Of a stretch of 43,791 nt of DNA, positions 25,979-34,897 are shown piece after piece. The translations under genes were made by a program, and so were the position numbers. The notes under the pieces were generated by a model that was not told the origin of the DNA, searched no databases, and saw only the letters and a program-made list of their open reading frames with translations. The DNA lies in the NCBI GenBank assembly GCA_017621975.1, contig JAGARW010000038.1, positions 1 to 43,791 of the forward strand. The letters are read 5' to 3'. This DNA comes from Lachnospiraceae bacterium. GTDB lineage: Bacteria > Bacillota > Clostridia > Lachnospirales > Lachnospiraceae. The number at the start of each line of letters is the position of its first letter. Positions within the stretch are counted from its first letter, which is position 1.

Positions 25979-27837
25979 TTCTGCTCTGTAACCCCGCCAA
26001 CAAGCGGCGTCAGCGCAATCAAAAATGCAAATCCGATCGGAATGCTCGGATGGAAGATCCATTCCGTCATCCCTGCGGTCATAAAAGATATTACCACAAC
26101 TACAGGATAAATGGCAAAATTTACTTCTTTATATTGTTTTTTATAATAAACAATACTGACAATAAGCCCGGCTGCCACAACCAAAACAAACAGTATCCCT
26201 ACCGGGACTCCGTGATCGTACGCTACCTGCATATAAGAATTATGGGCATGATATAACGTAATATTCTCATCAACGTCTTCAACGATCATGGAATCATGTC
26301 CCGTCAGGTTCAGATTCTCATAATAAATCTTAAAAATATCGAATCTTCCATTTGACACATCCTCTGTACTTTCATTTATAAACGTATAATCCTTTATCGA
26401 ATAAACCTGCCCATTATCGGCAACATAATATCCTTTAAAATTATCGTCAAATACCTCGTTCCCGTTTTCATCTACCGTCACGCCGCCTCCCGGTCCGCTC
26501 ACCGCTCCCGCCATCTCGCTTAAATTGATCTCGACGCCGAGCAATTTTTCGAGCAGGCTTTCCGCAAGCTGCGGGACATTCATAAATTTGCTGGAATCCA
26601 TCGGTTCCTGCTTCTGGATACGGTCGCTGAACCATTCCGCCCCTGTGATCCAGACCGGTCTTCCCGTCAGCGCCGGAACGCATCTGATCACCGTATAAAC
26701 GATCGGAAAAAGAAGCAGAACCGGACAGATCACAAGCAGTATTTTTAAAACCATTTCTTTTACAGAATCACGATACCGTATGACCTCCGCTGTCAGAAAG
26801 GCAAAAATGCAGACAATCGCCGTACCAAGCAGAGACGTCCGCGACATGCCAAGCACGAGATAGGTTCCTGCCGCTCCAAGCGTCAATAACTCAAAAATAC
26901 AACGGCGGATACTGCCTCTGCCTTCATACTTTGCCAAAAGACAACTGATCGCGCAGGCAAATACGAGCATCCAGAACAATCCCGCCGTAGCGACAGAGGA
27001 AAACCAGCCCGGATACCGCACAAATTCAAAGCTGTAATACGGACGGAATAACGCCCCGCTTCCAAACATCAGCCAAAACGCCAAAATGCAGCCGTAGCAG
27101 AAATTTTTCAAAAACCTGTCGATCCCCGCATTGTCAAAGCGGTACAGATACAGACAGGTAAAAGGAACCGCGACCGAAAAGGGCCATGTACGCGTATTCC
27201 TGAATACAACAATGCCTGCAAAAAACAAAAACACGAGCCAACCGTACGCGGTAATGTGCGCCCGAATCTCCTTTCTGCAGACTCTTGCCGCAAAAACGCA
27301 AAGGAGCTGTACATAAACACACGCCGTTATGCCGCTGAGCGCATACATCACAAGCTCCCCCGCGTCCCTTCCCTGCAAAAATGTACCTGCAATAAAAACA
27401 AGCGCCGTCAGTCCCTGCATATAGCCGATCCATTTTGCATGAAGCTCTTCTCTGCGGTACATCGCAAGCAGCGCAATCCCGAACGCGCTGTTCATGATCC
27501 TTGTCGCAACGCTGTGCCCGTATTCGCTCCCGGAATTGTAATAATAAAGCGTCATCAGACAGATGCATGCAAAGCAACTCATTTGCAGAGCGTCGATCCA
27601 AAACGCCCGCGTCCCGGCGCGGCGAAAAAGTTCCGCGACCGGAAGCCGTCTGATCCATACGCTAAGAAGCGCCGCGAACAGAAAAGCGCCCAGAGCGTAC
27701 ATTCCCTTATCCCATACCGTTCCCCCGAATACGCCGACGAAAACCGCGCAGACAAAAAATACCGCCGCCAAAAACCATACGGCCAAAATTATCGTTTTCT
27801 TTATTTTGTTTTCCGTCTTCTCCTGTAAACCGTTCAA
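25975..27837 (-). CDS. O-antigen ligase/polymerase-like (Wzy_C) membrane protein
   Basis: A 620-residue protein with about twelve to fourteen membrane helices. LGMSRTSLLGTAIV carries the Arg-containing motif of the WaaL/Wzy group. A large extracytoplasmic loop (roughly residues 395-530) follows, with an Asp/Gly-rich part (GPGGGVTVDENGNEVFDDN) and ending in NGRFDIFKIYYENLNLTGHD and LYHAHNSYMQVAYDHGVP, the classic Wzy_C signature with its His. Family members polymerise repeat units, ligate glycans to a carrier, or (PglL type) attach them to protein. Only one such gene is in the window, so polymerase and ligase roles cannot be told apart. It lies 44 bases from the upstream gene. Confidence 0.8.
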   Translation of the reverse strand: MNGLQEKTENKIKKTIILAVWFLAAVFFVCAVFVGVFGGTVWDKGMYALGAFLFAALLSVWIRRLPVAELFRRAGTRAFWIDALQMSCFACICLMTLYYYNSGSEYGHSVATRIMNSAFGIALLAMYRREELHAKWIGYMQGLTALVFIAGTFLQGRDAGELVMYALSGITACVYVQLLCVFAARVCRKEIRAHITAYGWLVFLFFAGIVVFRNTRTWPFSVAVPFTCLYLYRFDNAGIDRFLKNFCYGCILAFWLMFGSGALFRPYYSFEFVRYPGWFSSVATAGLFWMLVFACAISCLLAKYEGRGSIRRCIFELLTLGAAGTYLVLGMSRTSLLGTAIVCIFAFLTAEVIRYRDSVKEMVLKILLVICPVLLLFPIVYTVIRCVPALTGRPVWITGAEWFSDRIQKQEPMDSSKFMNVPQLAESLLEKLLGVEINLSEMAGAVSGPGGGVTVDENGNEVFDDNFKGYYVADNGQVYSIKDYTFINESTEDVSNGRFDIFKIYYENLNLTGHDSMIVEDVDENITLYHAHNSYMQVAYDHGVPVGILFVLVVAAGLIVSIVYYKKQYKEVNFAIYPVVVVISFMTAGMTEWIFHPSIPIGFAFLIALTPLVGGVTEQK

Positions 27838-27881
27838 ACCGTTCCCGCTTTCCTTTCGTATGTTTCCGAACCGTTCCGCCT

Positions 27882-28595
27882 TTACGAATCTGTTTCACGC
27901 GCCTTTGCCGATTTATGCCCTCTCCCGCGCCTCCCAACGTGGACCACGACCGCTCCGAGCAGAAGGATCACGCTGTCATAAAATAAAATCTGAGATAAAT
28001 TCAGTGGAATTTCATAAATAAAACGGATATTCGCGGAAGCGTCTTCAATGACAACCGGTCCATAGTAAAAGTGCAGATTTTCCACCGGTCCGTTACCGGA
28101 CAGCGACCGGTAATGAAGCACCGGCGGCGTCTCCCCGTAGTCCTCACACTGGATTCTGATATAATATCGTTTTCCCGCTTCCAGCTTTAAATGAACCGGG
28201 ATATCCGTCAGCTCGCCGTCGCGCATCGAAGCGATATCCTGCGGCACGGATGCGAATTCATTCAGATTTTCATCGAAAAAATGTAAAAAAAGCGTTCCCT
28301 GATTCGCCGCTCCGTTTAACTTGCCGATATCCACGCCGATCGATTTGATCCGGTCATACTGCGGAACAAACTCCTGGATCGCCGCCACCTCGCCGATCGG
28401 TCCGGTATTTTGGCTGTAATCCGCCGCGGTCCGCGAGATCAGCTCGTCATGGAAAACGCCGACCGGAAAAATCAGCAGCCATCCGGCGATCATACAGACG
28501 ACCGCCGCATAAACCAGGAGCGGCTGATTTTTGATCTGCGTCAGCAAACCTTTTCCCATTTCCCTTTTAAATTGCTTTGCGTTTTCTTTCCGCAT
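27882..28595 (-). CDS. Two-helix membrane protein with extracytoplasmic beta-rich domain, unknown function
   Basis: A 237-residue protein I do not recognise. One hydrophobic helix near residues 28-48 (VYAAVVCMIAGWLLIFPVGVF), a domain of about 150 residues rich in predicted beta strands, and a second helix at about 203-223, then a basic tail. The domain has LKLEAGKRYYIRI, a phrase seen in jelly-roll or carbohydrate-binding-like modules. This places it on the outer face between two membrane anchors. It lies between a GT39-like transferase and the Wzy_C protein, so it may assist polymerisation or ligation. GAGGAG lies about six bases before the ATG at 28595; a Met at codon 13 is less likely. Confidence 0.6.
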   Translation of the reverse strand: MRKENAKQFKREMGKGLLTQIKNQPLLVYAAVVCMIAGWLLIFPVGVFHDELISRTAADYSQNTGPIGEVAAIQEFVPQYDRIKSIGVDIGKLNGAANQGTLFLHFFDENLNEFASVPQDIASMRDGELTDIPVHLKLEAGKRYYIRIQCEDYGETPPVLHYRSLSGNGPVENLHFYYGPVVIEDASANIRFIYEIPLNLSQILFYDSVILLLGAVVVHVGRRGRGHKSAKARETDS

Positions 28596-28646
28596 AGATT
28601 CTCCTCAACGATATCGTACCGCCGCGCAAAATATTCGGATCGATCC

Positions 28647-30098
28647 TTACTGCGGCAGCCGTGTTATTTCATAGATCTTAAAATCGTTATGTTCAATTCC
28701 GTAATTTCCCATAAACGTGCGTTTCCATCCGTGCTCCGCCAGATACTCGTCCGTCGGCGTCGGCCAGTAGATCGTATCGAGCAGCCAGATCGTATCGTGC
28801 GTATCCGTATCCAGATCGATATCCTGCCACAATACCTTCTCGGAATCGTCCCAATAATAATCGTAAATCAGCTTATAGCTCTCATAATTATATGCAATCA
28901 TGTCGTTTTCCCTGACATGCTCTGCAAGAAACCGTTCCGTTTCCGCCGTATGCGTCCACTCGTATTCCTGATAAACGGATTGTCCGTAATCGACCAACCC
29001 GGCGCAAAAGCAGAAGACAAGCAACGCCGCAAACACCGTCTTATCCGCAAAACGGGACAGCGTAATCGCAAAAAACAACGCCAGAAGCCCCATGCACGGC
29101 AGCAGATACCGCACGATAAAGACCGGACGGATCAGGCTGGAAGCCACGACGCCCGTCACGGCGGTAAACACCGGAACGGCAAGAAGCAAAAGCGCGTATA
29201 CGCCCTCCTTTTGTTCCTTCCGCACGATCATGACAACCGCGGACACGACCCCTGCGGCAATCAGACAGCACCAGATCGCCGTCGTCCACGGAATATCCAT
29301 ATCGAACAGAAACGGAAAAAATTCTTTGACCGTCTCTCCCGTAATCTCCTCGATCCAGTAGCTTTTAGAAACGCCTCTCACCTGAATCTTCATGTAAGGC
29401 ATCCACGGCGTAAACAAAAGCAGCGATGCAAGCGCCGAAAGCAGCCACTTGCCGAGCTGCCTCCTTTTCGACGCGGCAAGCGCAAGAAACAGAAAGCCGT
29501 AGATTAAAATCGCGGCCGCGAACGCAAAATAGTGGGTATACGCAGACGCAGCGGAAGTCAGGACAATACCCGCAAAGTACCGCCACCTCGGTTCCAGATA
29601 CGCTTCATAAGCCCACAGCCCCATAAACGTAATAAAAAAGATCGCCCAGGAATACATTCTGATCTGCACGGCATATTCCATCGTGCACGGAATGACCCCA
29701 AGGAAACAAGTAAACAGCAGCGCCGTCCGAAACCCGAAACGCTTTTTCACAATCGCCGCGCCCCATGTCATGCACAGAATCATCGGAACGATCGACACAA
29801 GCTTCAGAGAAAGCAGACTGCTGCCGAATACGAGCGTAAAGCACTTTGCGATCAGATAATAAAGCGGCGGATGCACGTCGGACGCCGTGCCGTGTATGAT
29901 TCCGGCAAAATCCGACTGCAGAAGCTCGATCGTAAACGCTTCGTCCGTCCACACGTTATTGTTAAAGCATAAAGATAGATACACAAGGAAAAAAAGGAGG
30001 GCGACGGCTGCCAATATCCCGTTTTCCCGCTTTTTTGCAATCTTAAACGTCAAATTCATTTCCTTTCCGAAGCGTTTTCGCCCCAGATATTTTTTCAT
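28647..30098 (-). CDS. GT39/ArnT-like GT-C membrane glycosyltransferase
   Basis: A 483-residue protein with about ten to eleven membrane helices. The first outer loop has WTDEAFTIELLQ with the acidic residues of the GT-C active site, followed by ASDVHPPLYYLIAKCF, the hallmark of the PMT/ArnT group. A C-terminal soluble part (residues about 385-483) follows the last helix. Enzymes of this group use polyprenyl-phosphate-linked sugars on the outer face. The GT2 gene directly upstream (30114) is of the type that makes such donors. The start may be 30098 or the Met at 30059, before which AAAGGA stands rather close. Confidence 0.8.
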   Translation of the reverse strand: MKKYLGRKRFGKEMNLTFKIAKKRENGILAAVALLFFLVYLSLCFNNNVWTDEAFTIELLQSDFAGIIHGTASDVHPPLYYLIAKCFTLVFGSSLLSLKLVSIVPMILCMTWGAAIVKKRFGFRTALLFTCFLGVIPCTMEYAVQIRMYSWAIFFITFMGLWAYEAYLEPRWRYFAGIVLTSAASAYTHYFAFAAAILIYGFLFLALAASKRRQLGKWLLSALASLLLFTPWMPYMKIQVRGVSKSYWIEEITGETVKEFFPFLFDMDIPWTTAIWCCLIAAGVVSAVVMIVRKEQKEGVYALLLLAVPVFTAVTGVVASSLIRPVFIVRYLLPCMGLLALFFAITLSRFADKTVFAALLVFCFCAGLVDYGQSVYQEYEWTHTAETERFLAEHVRENDMIAYNYESYKLIYDYYWDDSEKVLWQDIDLDTDTHDTIWLLDTIYWPTPTDEYLAEHGWKRTFMGNYGIEHNDFKIYEITRLPQ

Positions 30099-30113
30099 CA
30101 GATCTCTGATTTG

Positions 30114-31070
30114 TCAGTTTCCCGCATCACCGGGCGCGCTTTCCGGCTGTCCGACCACTTCCCGTATTACATACTGCGGGGAATTGTTCAGGCTGATATA
30201 AATTCTGCCGACGTATTCTCCGATCAGTCCCAACATCAGCATAATCATGCCGCCGATAAAAACAAGCGCCGACATCATAGAGCTGAAGCCGATCGGCACG
30301 TTCGGATTCAGCAGACGTTTCACGATCGTGTAGATCCCGTATAAAAAGCCCGCCCCGGCGCAGAAAACGCCGATCAGCGTCGCAAAGCGAAGCGGCTGGA
30401 TCGAAAACGCCGTAAAACCGTTAAACCACAGACCGAGCAGCGCTTTCATCGTATACCCGGAATGCCCGCTTTCCCGCTGTCTGTGCACTACGTCCACATT
30501 GCCTATATTTTTTGTCGTCCGCAGAACAAGTCCGATCACATACGGATAGGAATTTTCATACCGGACGACTTCGTCGATCACAAACCGTTTCGCAGCGAAA
30601 TAGCTCGATATATACAGCTCTTTTGGCTTGCCGAGCATAAAGCGCGTCATAATCTCGTTTACCTTGCTGCCGAAATTGCGGAACGCGGTATGCTGTTTAT
30701 TGGAATATTTTGCGTAAACGACGTCCCGTCCCGCCCGGATCTGCTCCAGAAATTTCGGCGCTTCGGCGGCGGGCGTCTGACCGTCGTCGTCCAGACAGAT
30801 AATAATGTCGCCCGTTACGTGACGGAAACCCGCCATCAGCGCCGCATGCTGCCCGAAATTTCTGGCAAGACAGACGCCTCTGATATTATCGTATGTTTCG
30901 CACAATTCCCTGATCACCCGCATCGTACCGTCGGGGGAACAATCGTTGACAAGCACGATCTCGTAACTGTAGTCCCGCATACCTTCCATCGTCCCGCGAA
31001 TCTCCGCGATCACATGCGGAAGCGTCGTCTCAGAGCGGTAACAGGGAATCACAAAGCTTACTTTATCCAT
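30114..31070 (-). CDS. GT2 polyprenyl-phosphate sugar transferase, GtrB/ArnC-like
   Basis: A 318-residue family 2 glycosyltransferase. Nucleotide-binding strand VSFVIPCYRSETTLP, then LVNDCSPDGT, CLARNFGQHAALMAGF and the metal-binding ICLDDDGQTP. Two membrane helices lie near the C-terminus (about residues 230-255 and 263-290). This architecture is that of DPM1, GtrB and ArnC, which load a sugar onto undecaprenyl phosphate from a nucleotide donor. The product would feed the GT-C enzymes nearby. GGAGG lies seven bases before the ATG, which overlaps the GNAT gene by eight bases. Donor sugar unknown. Confidence 0.86.
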   Translation of the reverse strand: MDKVSFVIPCYRSETTLPHVIAEIRGTMEGMRDYSYEIVLVNDCSPDGTMRVIRELCETYDNIRGVCLARNFGQHAALMAGFRHVTGDIIICLDDDGQTPAAEAPKFLEQIRAGRDVVYAKYSNKQHTAFRNFGSKVNEIMTRFMLGKPKELYISSYFAAKRFVIDEVVRYENSYPYVIGLVLRTTKNIGNVDVVHRQRESGHSGYTMKALLGLWFNGFTAFSIQPLRFATLIGVFCAGAGFLYGIYTIVKRLLNPNVPIGFSSMMSALVFIGGMIMLMLGLIGEYVGRIYISLNNSPQYVIREVVGQPESAPGDAGN

Positions 31071-31605
31071 AGTAGCCCTCCCCGGGATTCAAGATACGCA
31101 TCAGAATCAAATCCTTATAAACGCCGCGGATGCATACCTCGTCCTTCAAATACGCTTCCTGCATAAACCCCGCCTTTTCATAGGATTTCCGCGCAATTTC
31201 ATTTTCTGCAAGAACGCGCAGAAATATTTTGTGCAGACGCAGCTTTTCAAACCCATACCGGACGATCAGGCGGATACACTCCGAACCGATCCCCCGTCTT
31301 CTCTGAGATTCCTCGCCGATAAAAATGCCGAACTCCGCGCGCCTGTGCGTCTGGTCGATATCGCGCAGATAAACGCTGCCGACGTCGATCCCCGCATCCT
31401 TGCTGTGAATGATAAACTGCTCCACGATCCCCGTCTCCACCTTTTCATGCAGCCACTGTCTGTGGCTTTCCGGCGTAAAAAGCGTCTGATAGATGAAATT
31501 TTTTCTGACATGATCGCTGTTGCGCCAACGAACGATATTTTCGGTATCGTCGTCTGTGATCGGCCGCAAAATAACACGTTCTCCTGTGATGATTTCCTGT
31601 TTCAC
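31063..31605 (-). CDS. GNAT N-acetyltransferase (RimJ/PseH/WecD-like)
   Basis: A 180-residue GNAT enzyme with VILRPITDDDTENIVRWRN at the start, the acetyl-CoA loop in ESQRRRGIGSECIRL and RKSYEKAGFMQEAYLK near the end. It has a GTG start at 31603-31605 with AAGGA nine bases before. Acetyltransferases of this type act on the 4-amino group of nucleotide sugars. wecE lies two genes upstream in the same transcript, so this protein could do the WecD reaction (dTDP-Fuc4N to dTDP-Fuc4NAc). It could instead acetylate the 4-amino sugar from PglE, for which no PglD was found. Confidence 0.83.
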   Translation of the reverse strand: MKQEIITGERVILRPITDDDTENIVRWRNSDHVRKNFIYQTLFTPESHRQWLHEKVETGIVEQFIIHSKDAGIDVGSVYLRDIDQTHRRAEFGIFIGEESQRRRGIGSECIRLIVRYGFEKLRLHKIFLRVLAENEIARKSYEKAGFMQEAYLKDEVCIRGVYKDLILMRILNPGEGYYG

Positions 31606-31617
31606 GTTTTCTTTTCC

Positions 31618-33402
31618 TTACTCTGCCTTGTTGATTTGAAAAATCGAAAAAATACCCGCGCTGTCCGTTTCCTGCACTCTGACCTCGATTCCCATATCTC
31701 CGTAATAAGAGATCAGGAAATCGGGGCTGCGCTTCTCATCCGTTCCGTCCATAACAAACAGCGCCCTGCCGGAAAGAAGAGCCGCTCCGCCGTCCGCCGC
31801 TTGTAAGGCGTCAAGTCCGCCCCGCATCCGCTTTGCGGCCGCAAGCGGGCTTTTGACGCTCCAGCCGCCCGCGTAGTCAAAGTTGCGGTACGAAGGGTCT
31901 GTATCCGAAAACAGCTTTTCGGAATACGGAACCGCCGAATAAACGTCTATATAATAAAAATGATCCGTATCTGCCATACAATATTCTTTCAATGTCCGCC
32001 ACTGCGCGTTGATCTCCTCCCGCCGCGCGTACTGCGCGCGTACGTCCGGGATATTAGAAAGCGCGGCGCACAAAAATAAGATCACATATAAGGACAGTAT
32101 AGCTGATTTCTCATATTTTTTCCACTGTAATGCATTCCGCCACGACAGAAAAAAGAACAGGAGCAGTAAAAGCTCCGCCAAATAGAGCGGATGCGTGATC
32201 CGTTCCGGCACTCTGCCGCGGTATAAAAGGAACAGCCACAGACCCGTCCGCAGGCAAAAGAGCGCCAATATCTCAAGCGCAAGCAGCGGTTTTCTTTTCA
32301 TAAACGCCGCTTTTACCAGAAAGAAATAACCAAAGAGCGCAAGCAGGTCAAAGATCAGCTCCTGCCCGTGCGTAAACCGATAAAGATATGTGTAAACGCT
32401 CAGATACAGCCTGCGCGGCGCGCTGTCCTCCCTGTTCGCGGCCGCATACCGCGCGATAGCCCCCATCACTTCCGAATCGATTTTCGGATCCAGATCGAAA
32501 TTATAATTTTCAAGAAGCTCAAATTCCGCCCCGGACAGCCCGACCGATTCATAAAATTCTCTGTTTTCCGCATAATCGGGAAGCCCGTAGAAATCATAGA
32601 CCTCCGTCCTCTCGTCAAACAGCTGACGGAACTGCTTCCACTCCCCGCTTTTGTAAGCCGCGCCGTCCGCCGCCAGTACGACGAGCACCAAAAGTCCGGT
32701 AACGCCGAATAGCAACGCGCCGTTTCTAATTTCTTTTCTGATCTTGTTTCCGATCTGTTTTTTAACATTATTGTCATTTTTATAAATCTGCTCGCACACC
32801 CGACACAGATAAGCAAATCCCGCAAACGGCGCGAGCAGCAGCATGATCTCCGTTCTGAGGCAAAACGCCAATACGAGCAGAAATACGGTCGGAACGTGAT
32901 AACGAATACCGTCTCTCCATCCGGCTTCCGCAGGCGGCTGCGCATAAATCCGCACGGCGGCCGCCGCCGTAAGCAGCCCGGCCGTGACCGTGTATTGGAT
33001 AAACACCAATTCGTATAAAAACAAAACGCCGGCTCCCGCCGTAAAAAGAAGCGCGGCGGTCTTTTTTTTCCCGTCCCCGATAAAATAAGACAGGCTGCGG
33101 AGGATTGCCCAGATCGCCCCGAACTGGCTAAAACACAGAAAAATACCATACCACGGCACATAAGGCGCCATCCTGTAAAGCAGGCTCACAAACGCGCCGA
33201 GCGGATAGAGCGTCTGGATATTGTGTCCGTCCGGCACGCCCGTATAAGCGCCGGAAAGGATATCCTTCATCGCGGTATCGTCGTTCAGATCATAATAAAA
33301 ATCAAAAAATACCGCAAGAGCGAGCCACAGCCCGATCACAAACAGCGCCGCCAGTCCCCGTTCTTTCCACTTTTCAGTTCTCTGCGCCGCGGCAATTCTC
33401 AT
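31618..33402 (-). CDS. Polytopic membrane protein, GT-C-like
   Basis: A 594-residue protein with about ten to twelve hydrophobic helices. The first outer loop has DLNDDTAMKDILSGAYTG and the segment VPDGHNIQTLYPLG, an Asp-rich loop like the active-site loops of GT-C enzymes. A soluble stretch (about residues 235-320) separates the two membrane halves and another closes the C-terminus. It starts within the wecE stop codon (ATGA). I do not know a named family for it; a polyprenyl-phosphate-dependent transferase is the most likely role. Confidence 0.55.
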   Translation of the reverse strand: MRIAAAQRTEKWKERGLAALFVIGLWLALAVFFDFYYDLNDDTAMKDILSGAYTGVPDGHNIQTLYPLGAFVSLLYRMAPYVPWYGIFLCFSQFGAIWAILRSLSYFIGDGKKKTAALLFTAGAGVLFLYELVFIQYTVTAGLLTAAAAVRIYAQPPAEAGWRDGIRYHVPTVFLLVLAFCLRTEIMLLLAPFAGFAYLCRVCEQIYKNDNNVKKQIGNKIRKEIRNGALLFGVTGLLVLVVLAADGAAYKSGEWKQFRQLFDERTEVYDFYGLPDYAENREFYESVGLSGAEFELLENYNFDLDPKIDSEVMGAIARYAAANREDSAPRRLYLSVYTYLYRFTHGQELIFDLLALFGYFFLVKAAFMKRKPLLALEILALFCLRTGLWLFLLYRGRVPERITHPLYLAELLLLLFFFLSWRNALQWKKYEKSAILSLYVILFLCAALSNIPDVRAQYARREEINAQWRTLKEYCMADTDHFYYIDVYSAVPYSEKLFSDTDPSYRNFDYAGGWSVKSPLAAAKRMRGGLDALQAADGGAALLSGRALFVMDGTDEKRSPDFLISYYGDMGIEVRVQETDSAGIFSIFQINKAE

Positions 33403-34529
33403 ACGCGATAGAACTCCTTTACTTTTCCCGTAATATAAGAAACTTCTTCGTCCGTCAGCTTATAAAACATCGGCAGACGGCAGAGCCGCTCGCTTTCCTT
33501 TGTCGTATAGACGTCCTCTCCGTGGAATCTGCCGTATTTCAGTCCTGCCGGAGCGGTATGCAGCGGAATGTAATGGAAGACCGCCAGAATACCGTTATCC
33601 TTCAGAAATTTAAGCAGCTCCGTCCTCTCTTCCAGATCCTTCGCTTTGATATAGAACATATGCGCGTTGTGCACGCATCCCTGCGGAATGTGCGGCAGTT
33701 CAAGAATCCCCGCATCCTGCAGAGGAGTCAGCTCTTCATAATACTGATTCCAGAGCGAAAGCCTGTGCTCGTTAATCGCATCCGCCATCTCAAGCTGCGC
33801 CCAGAGATAAGCGGCGTTCATATCGCTCGGCAGGTAAGAAGAACCGTAATTTACCCATGTGTACTTGTCGATCTGACCGCGGAAAAATTTGCTGCGGTTC
33901 GTTCCCTTTTCACGCAGAATCTCCGCCTCTTCCACATATTTTTCGTCGCGGATCAAAAGCGCGCCGCCCTCGCCCATGCTGTAATTTTTTGTCTCATGGA
34001 AGCTGAACGCCCCGAAATCGCCGATCGTGCCGAGCGCTTTTCCTTTATAGGTTGACATAATACCTTGCGCCGCGTCTTCGATGACAAACAGGTTATGTCT
34101 TTTCGCAATGTCCATGATCGTATCCATCTCGCACGCAACCCCGGCGTAATGCACCGGAACGATCGCTTTTGTCTTTTCCGTCACCGCCGCCTCGATCAGC
34201 GTTTCATCAATATTCATCGTATCGGGACGAATATCGACAAAAACCGGCGTCGCGCCGCGCAGTACAAACGCGTCCGCCGTCGAAACAAACGTATAGGCAG
34301 GCATGATAATCTCGTCTCCCGGTCCTACCTGCGCCAGAAGCGCCGCAAGCTCCGTCGCATGCGTGCACGAGGTCGTCAACAGACATTTGCCCGTCCCCGT
34401 CTTCTCCTCGATCCATGCGTTGCATTTCCTCGTGAATTCGCCGTCGCCGCAGATCTTCTGTTTTTCGACTGCCTGCGCGATATAAGTAATCTCATTCCCC
34501 GTATAAGGCGGTATATTAAATACGATCAT
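33399..34529 (-). CDS. wecE: WecE/RffA, dTDP-4-amino-4,6-dideoxygalactose transaminase
   Basis: A 376-residue PLP aminotransferase that follows E. coli WecE closely: ICGDGEFTRKCNAWIEE, IMPAYTFVSTADAFVLRGA, VHYAGVACEMDTIMDIAK, VIEDAAQGIMSTYKGKALG, SFHETKNYSMGEGG with the Schiff-base Lys, and REKGTNRSKFFRGQIDKYTW. It makes dTDP-4-amino-4,6-dideoxygalactose from the 4-keto sugar. RmlA and RmlB, which supply the substrate, are not in the window. The start has a GGAGGAAACG site identical to those of the genes at 2770 and 39764. The palindromic element copy B fills the gap directly upstream. Confidence 0.93.
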   Translation of the reverse strand: MIVFNIPPYTGNEITYIAQAVEKQKICGDGEFTRKCNAWIEEKTGTGKCLLTTSCTHATELAALLAQVGPGDEIIMPAYTFVSTADAFVLRGATPVFVDIRPDTMNIDETLIEAAVTEKTKAIVPVHYAGVACEMDTIMDIAKRHNLFVIEDAAQGIMSTYKGKALGTIGDFGAFSFHETKNYSMGEGGALLIRDEKYVEEAEILREKGTNRSKFFRGQIDKYTWVNYGSSYLPSDMNAAYLWAQLEMADAINEHRLSLWNQYYEELTPLQDAGILELPHIPQGCVHNAHMFYIKAKDLEERTELLKFLKDNGILAVFHYIPLHTAPAGLKYGRFHGEDVYTTKESERLCRLPMFYKLTDEEVSYITGKVKEFYRV

Positions 34530-34613
34530 CGTTTCCTCCGTTCCGAAGCGCCCCGGCTTCTTTTTTGTTTGCTGGTTTTATGATTAATTCTTGTTGTAAA
34601 CTGGATTGCCATT

Positions 34614-34834
34614 TGGCGCAATATATTTCATTTCCTGTTCCGAAGCTTCGGATATAAGATTTTCTAAGTGTTCCGGCTATATTTCAAAGAAACTGACGCA
34701 TCCGGCGAAGATTCGCCGTCCATGGCTCAGCTTCGCTTTTTTCGAACGTCATGTCCGAAAATTGCTGCATACGGTCGGAACGCTAAGAAAATCTAATATC
34801 CTGCGCAGGAACAGGAAACAAAATATTTGCGCCG
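34614..34834 (-). repeat. Structured palindromic element, copy B
   Basis: This fills the middle of the 368-base gap 34530-34897, where I see no gene. Outer arms 34614-34641 and 34808-34834 pair over about 27 bases (GGCGCAA and TTTCCTGTTCC blocks are perfect) but share no sequence with the outer arms of copy A. Inner arms are 34657-34670 and 34781-34794. The core on the minus strand matches copy A read on the plus strand. A 12-base palindrome CCGAAGCTTCGG (34640-34651) sits where copy A has its GC hairpin. No promoter is convincing in the flanks 34530-34613 and 34835-34897. Confidence 0.85.
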
Positions 34835-34897
34835 GCATACGCACTCGTTTTCAGCAAGAACTTTTAAAGTCCAAATTTCTTTCGTTCCGTTTCCCGC

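Noticed and set aside
34530..34897. Riboswitch or leader before wecE
   Set aside because: The conserved part is shared with an inverted copy at 22 kb next to unrelated genes, so a gene-specific sensor is unlikely.
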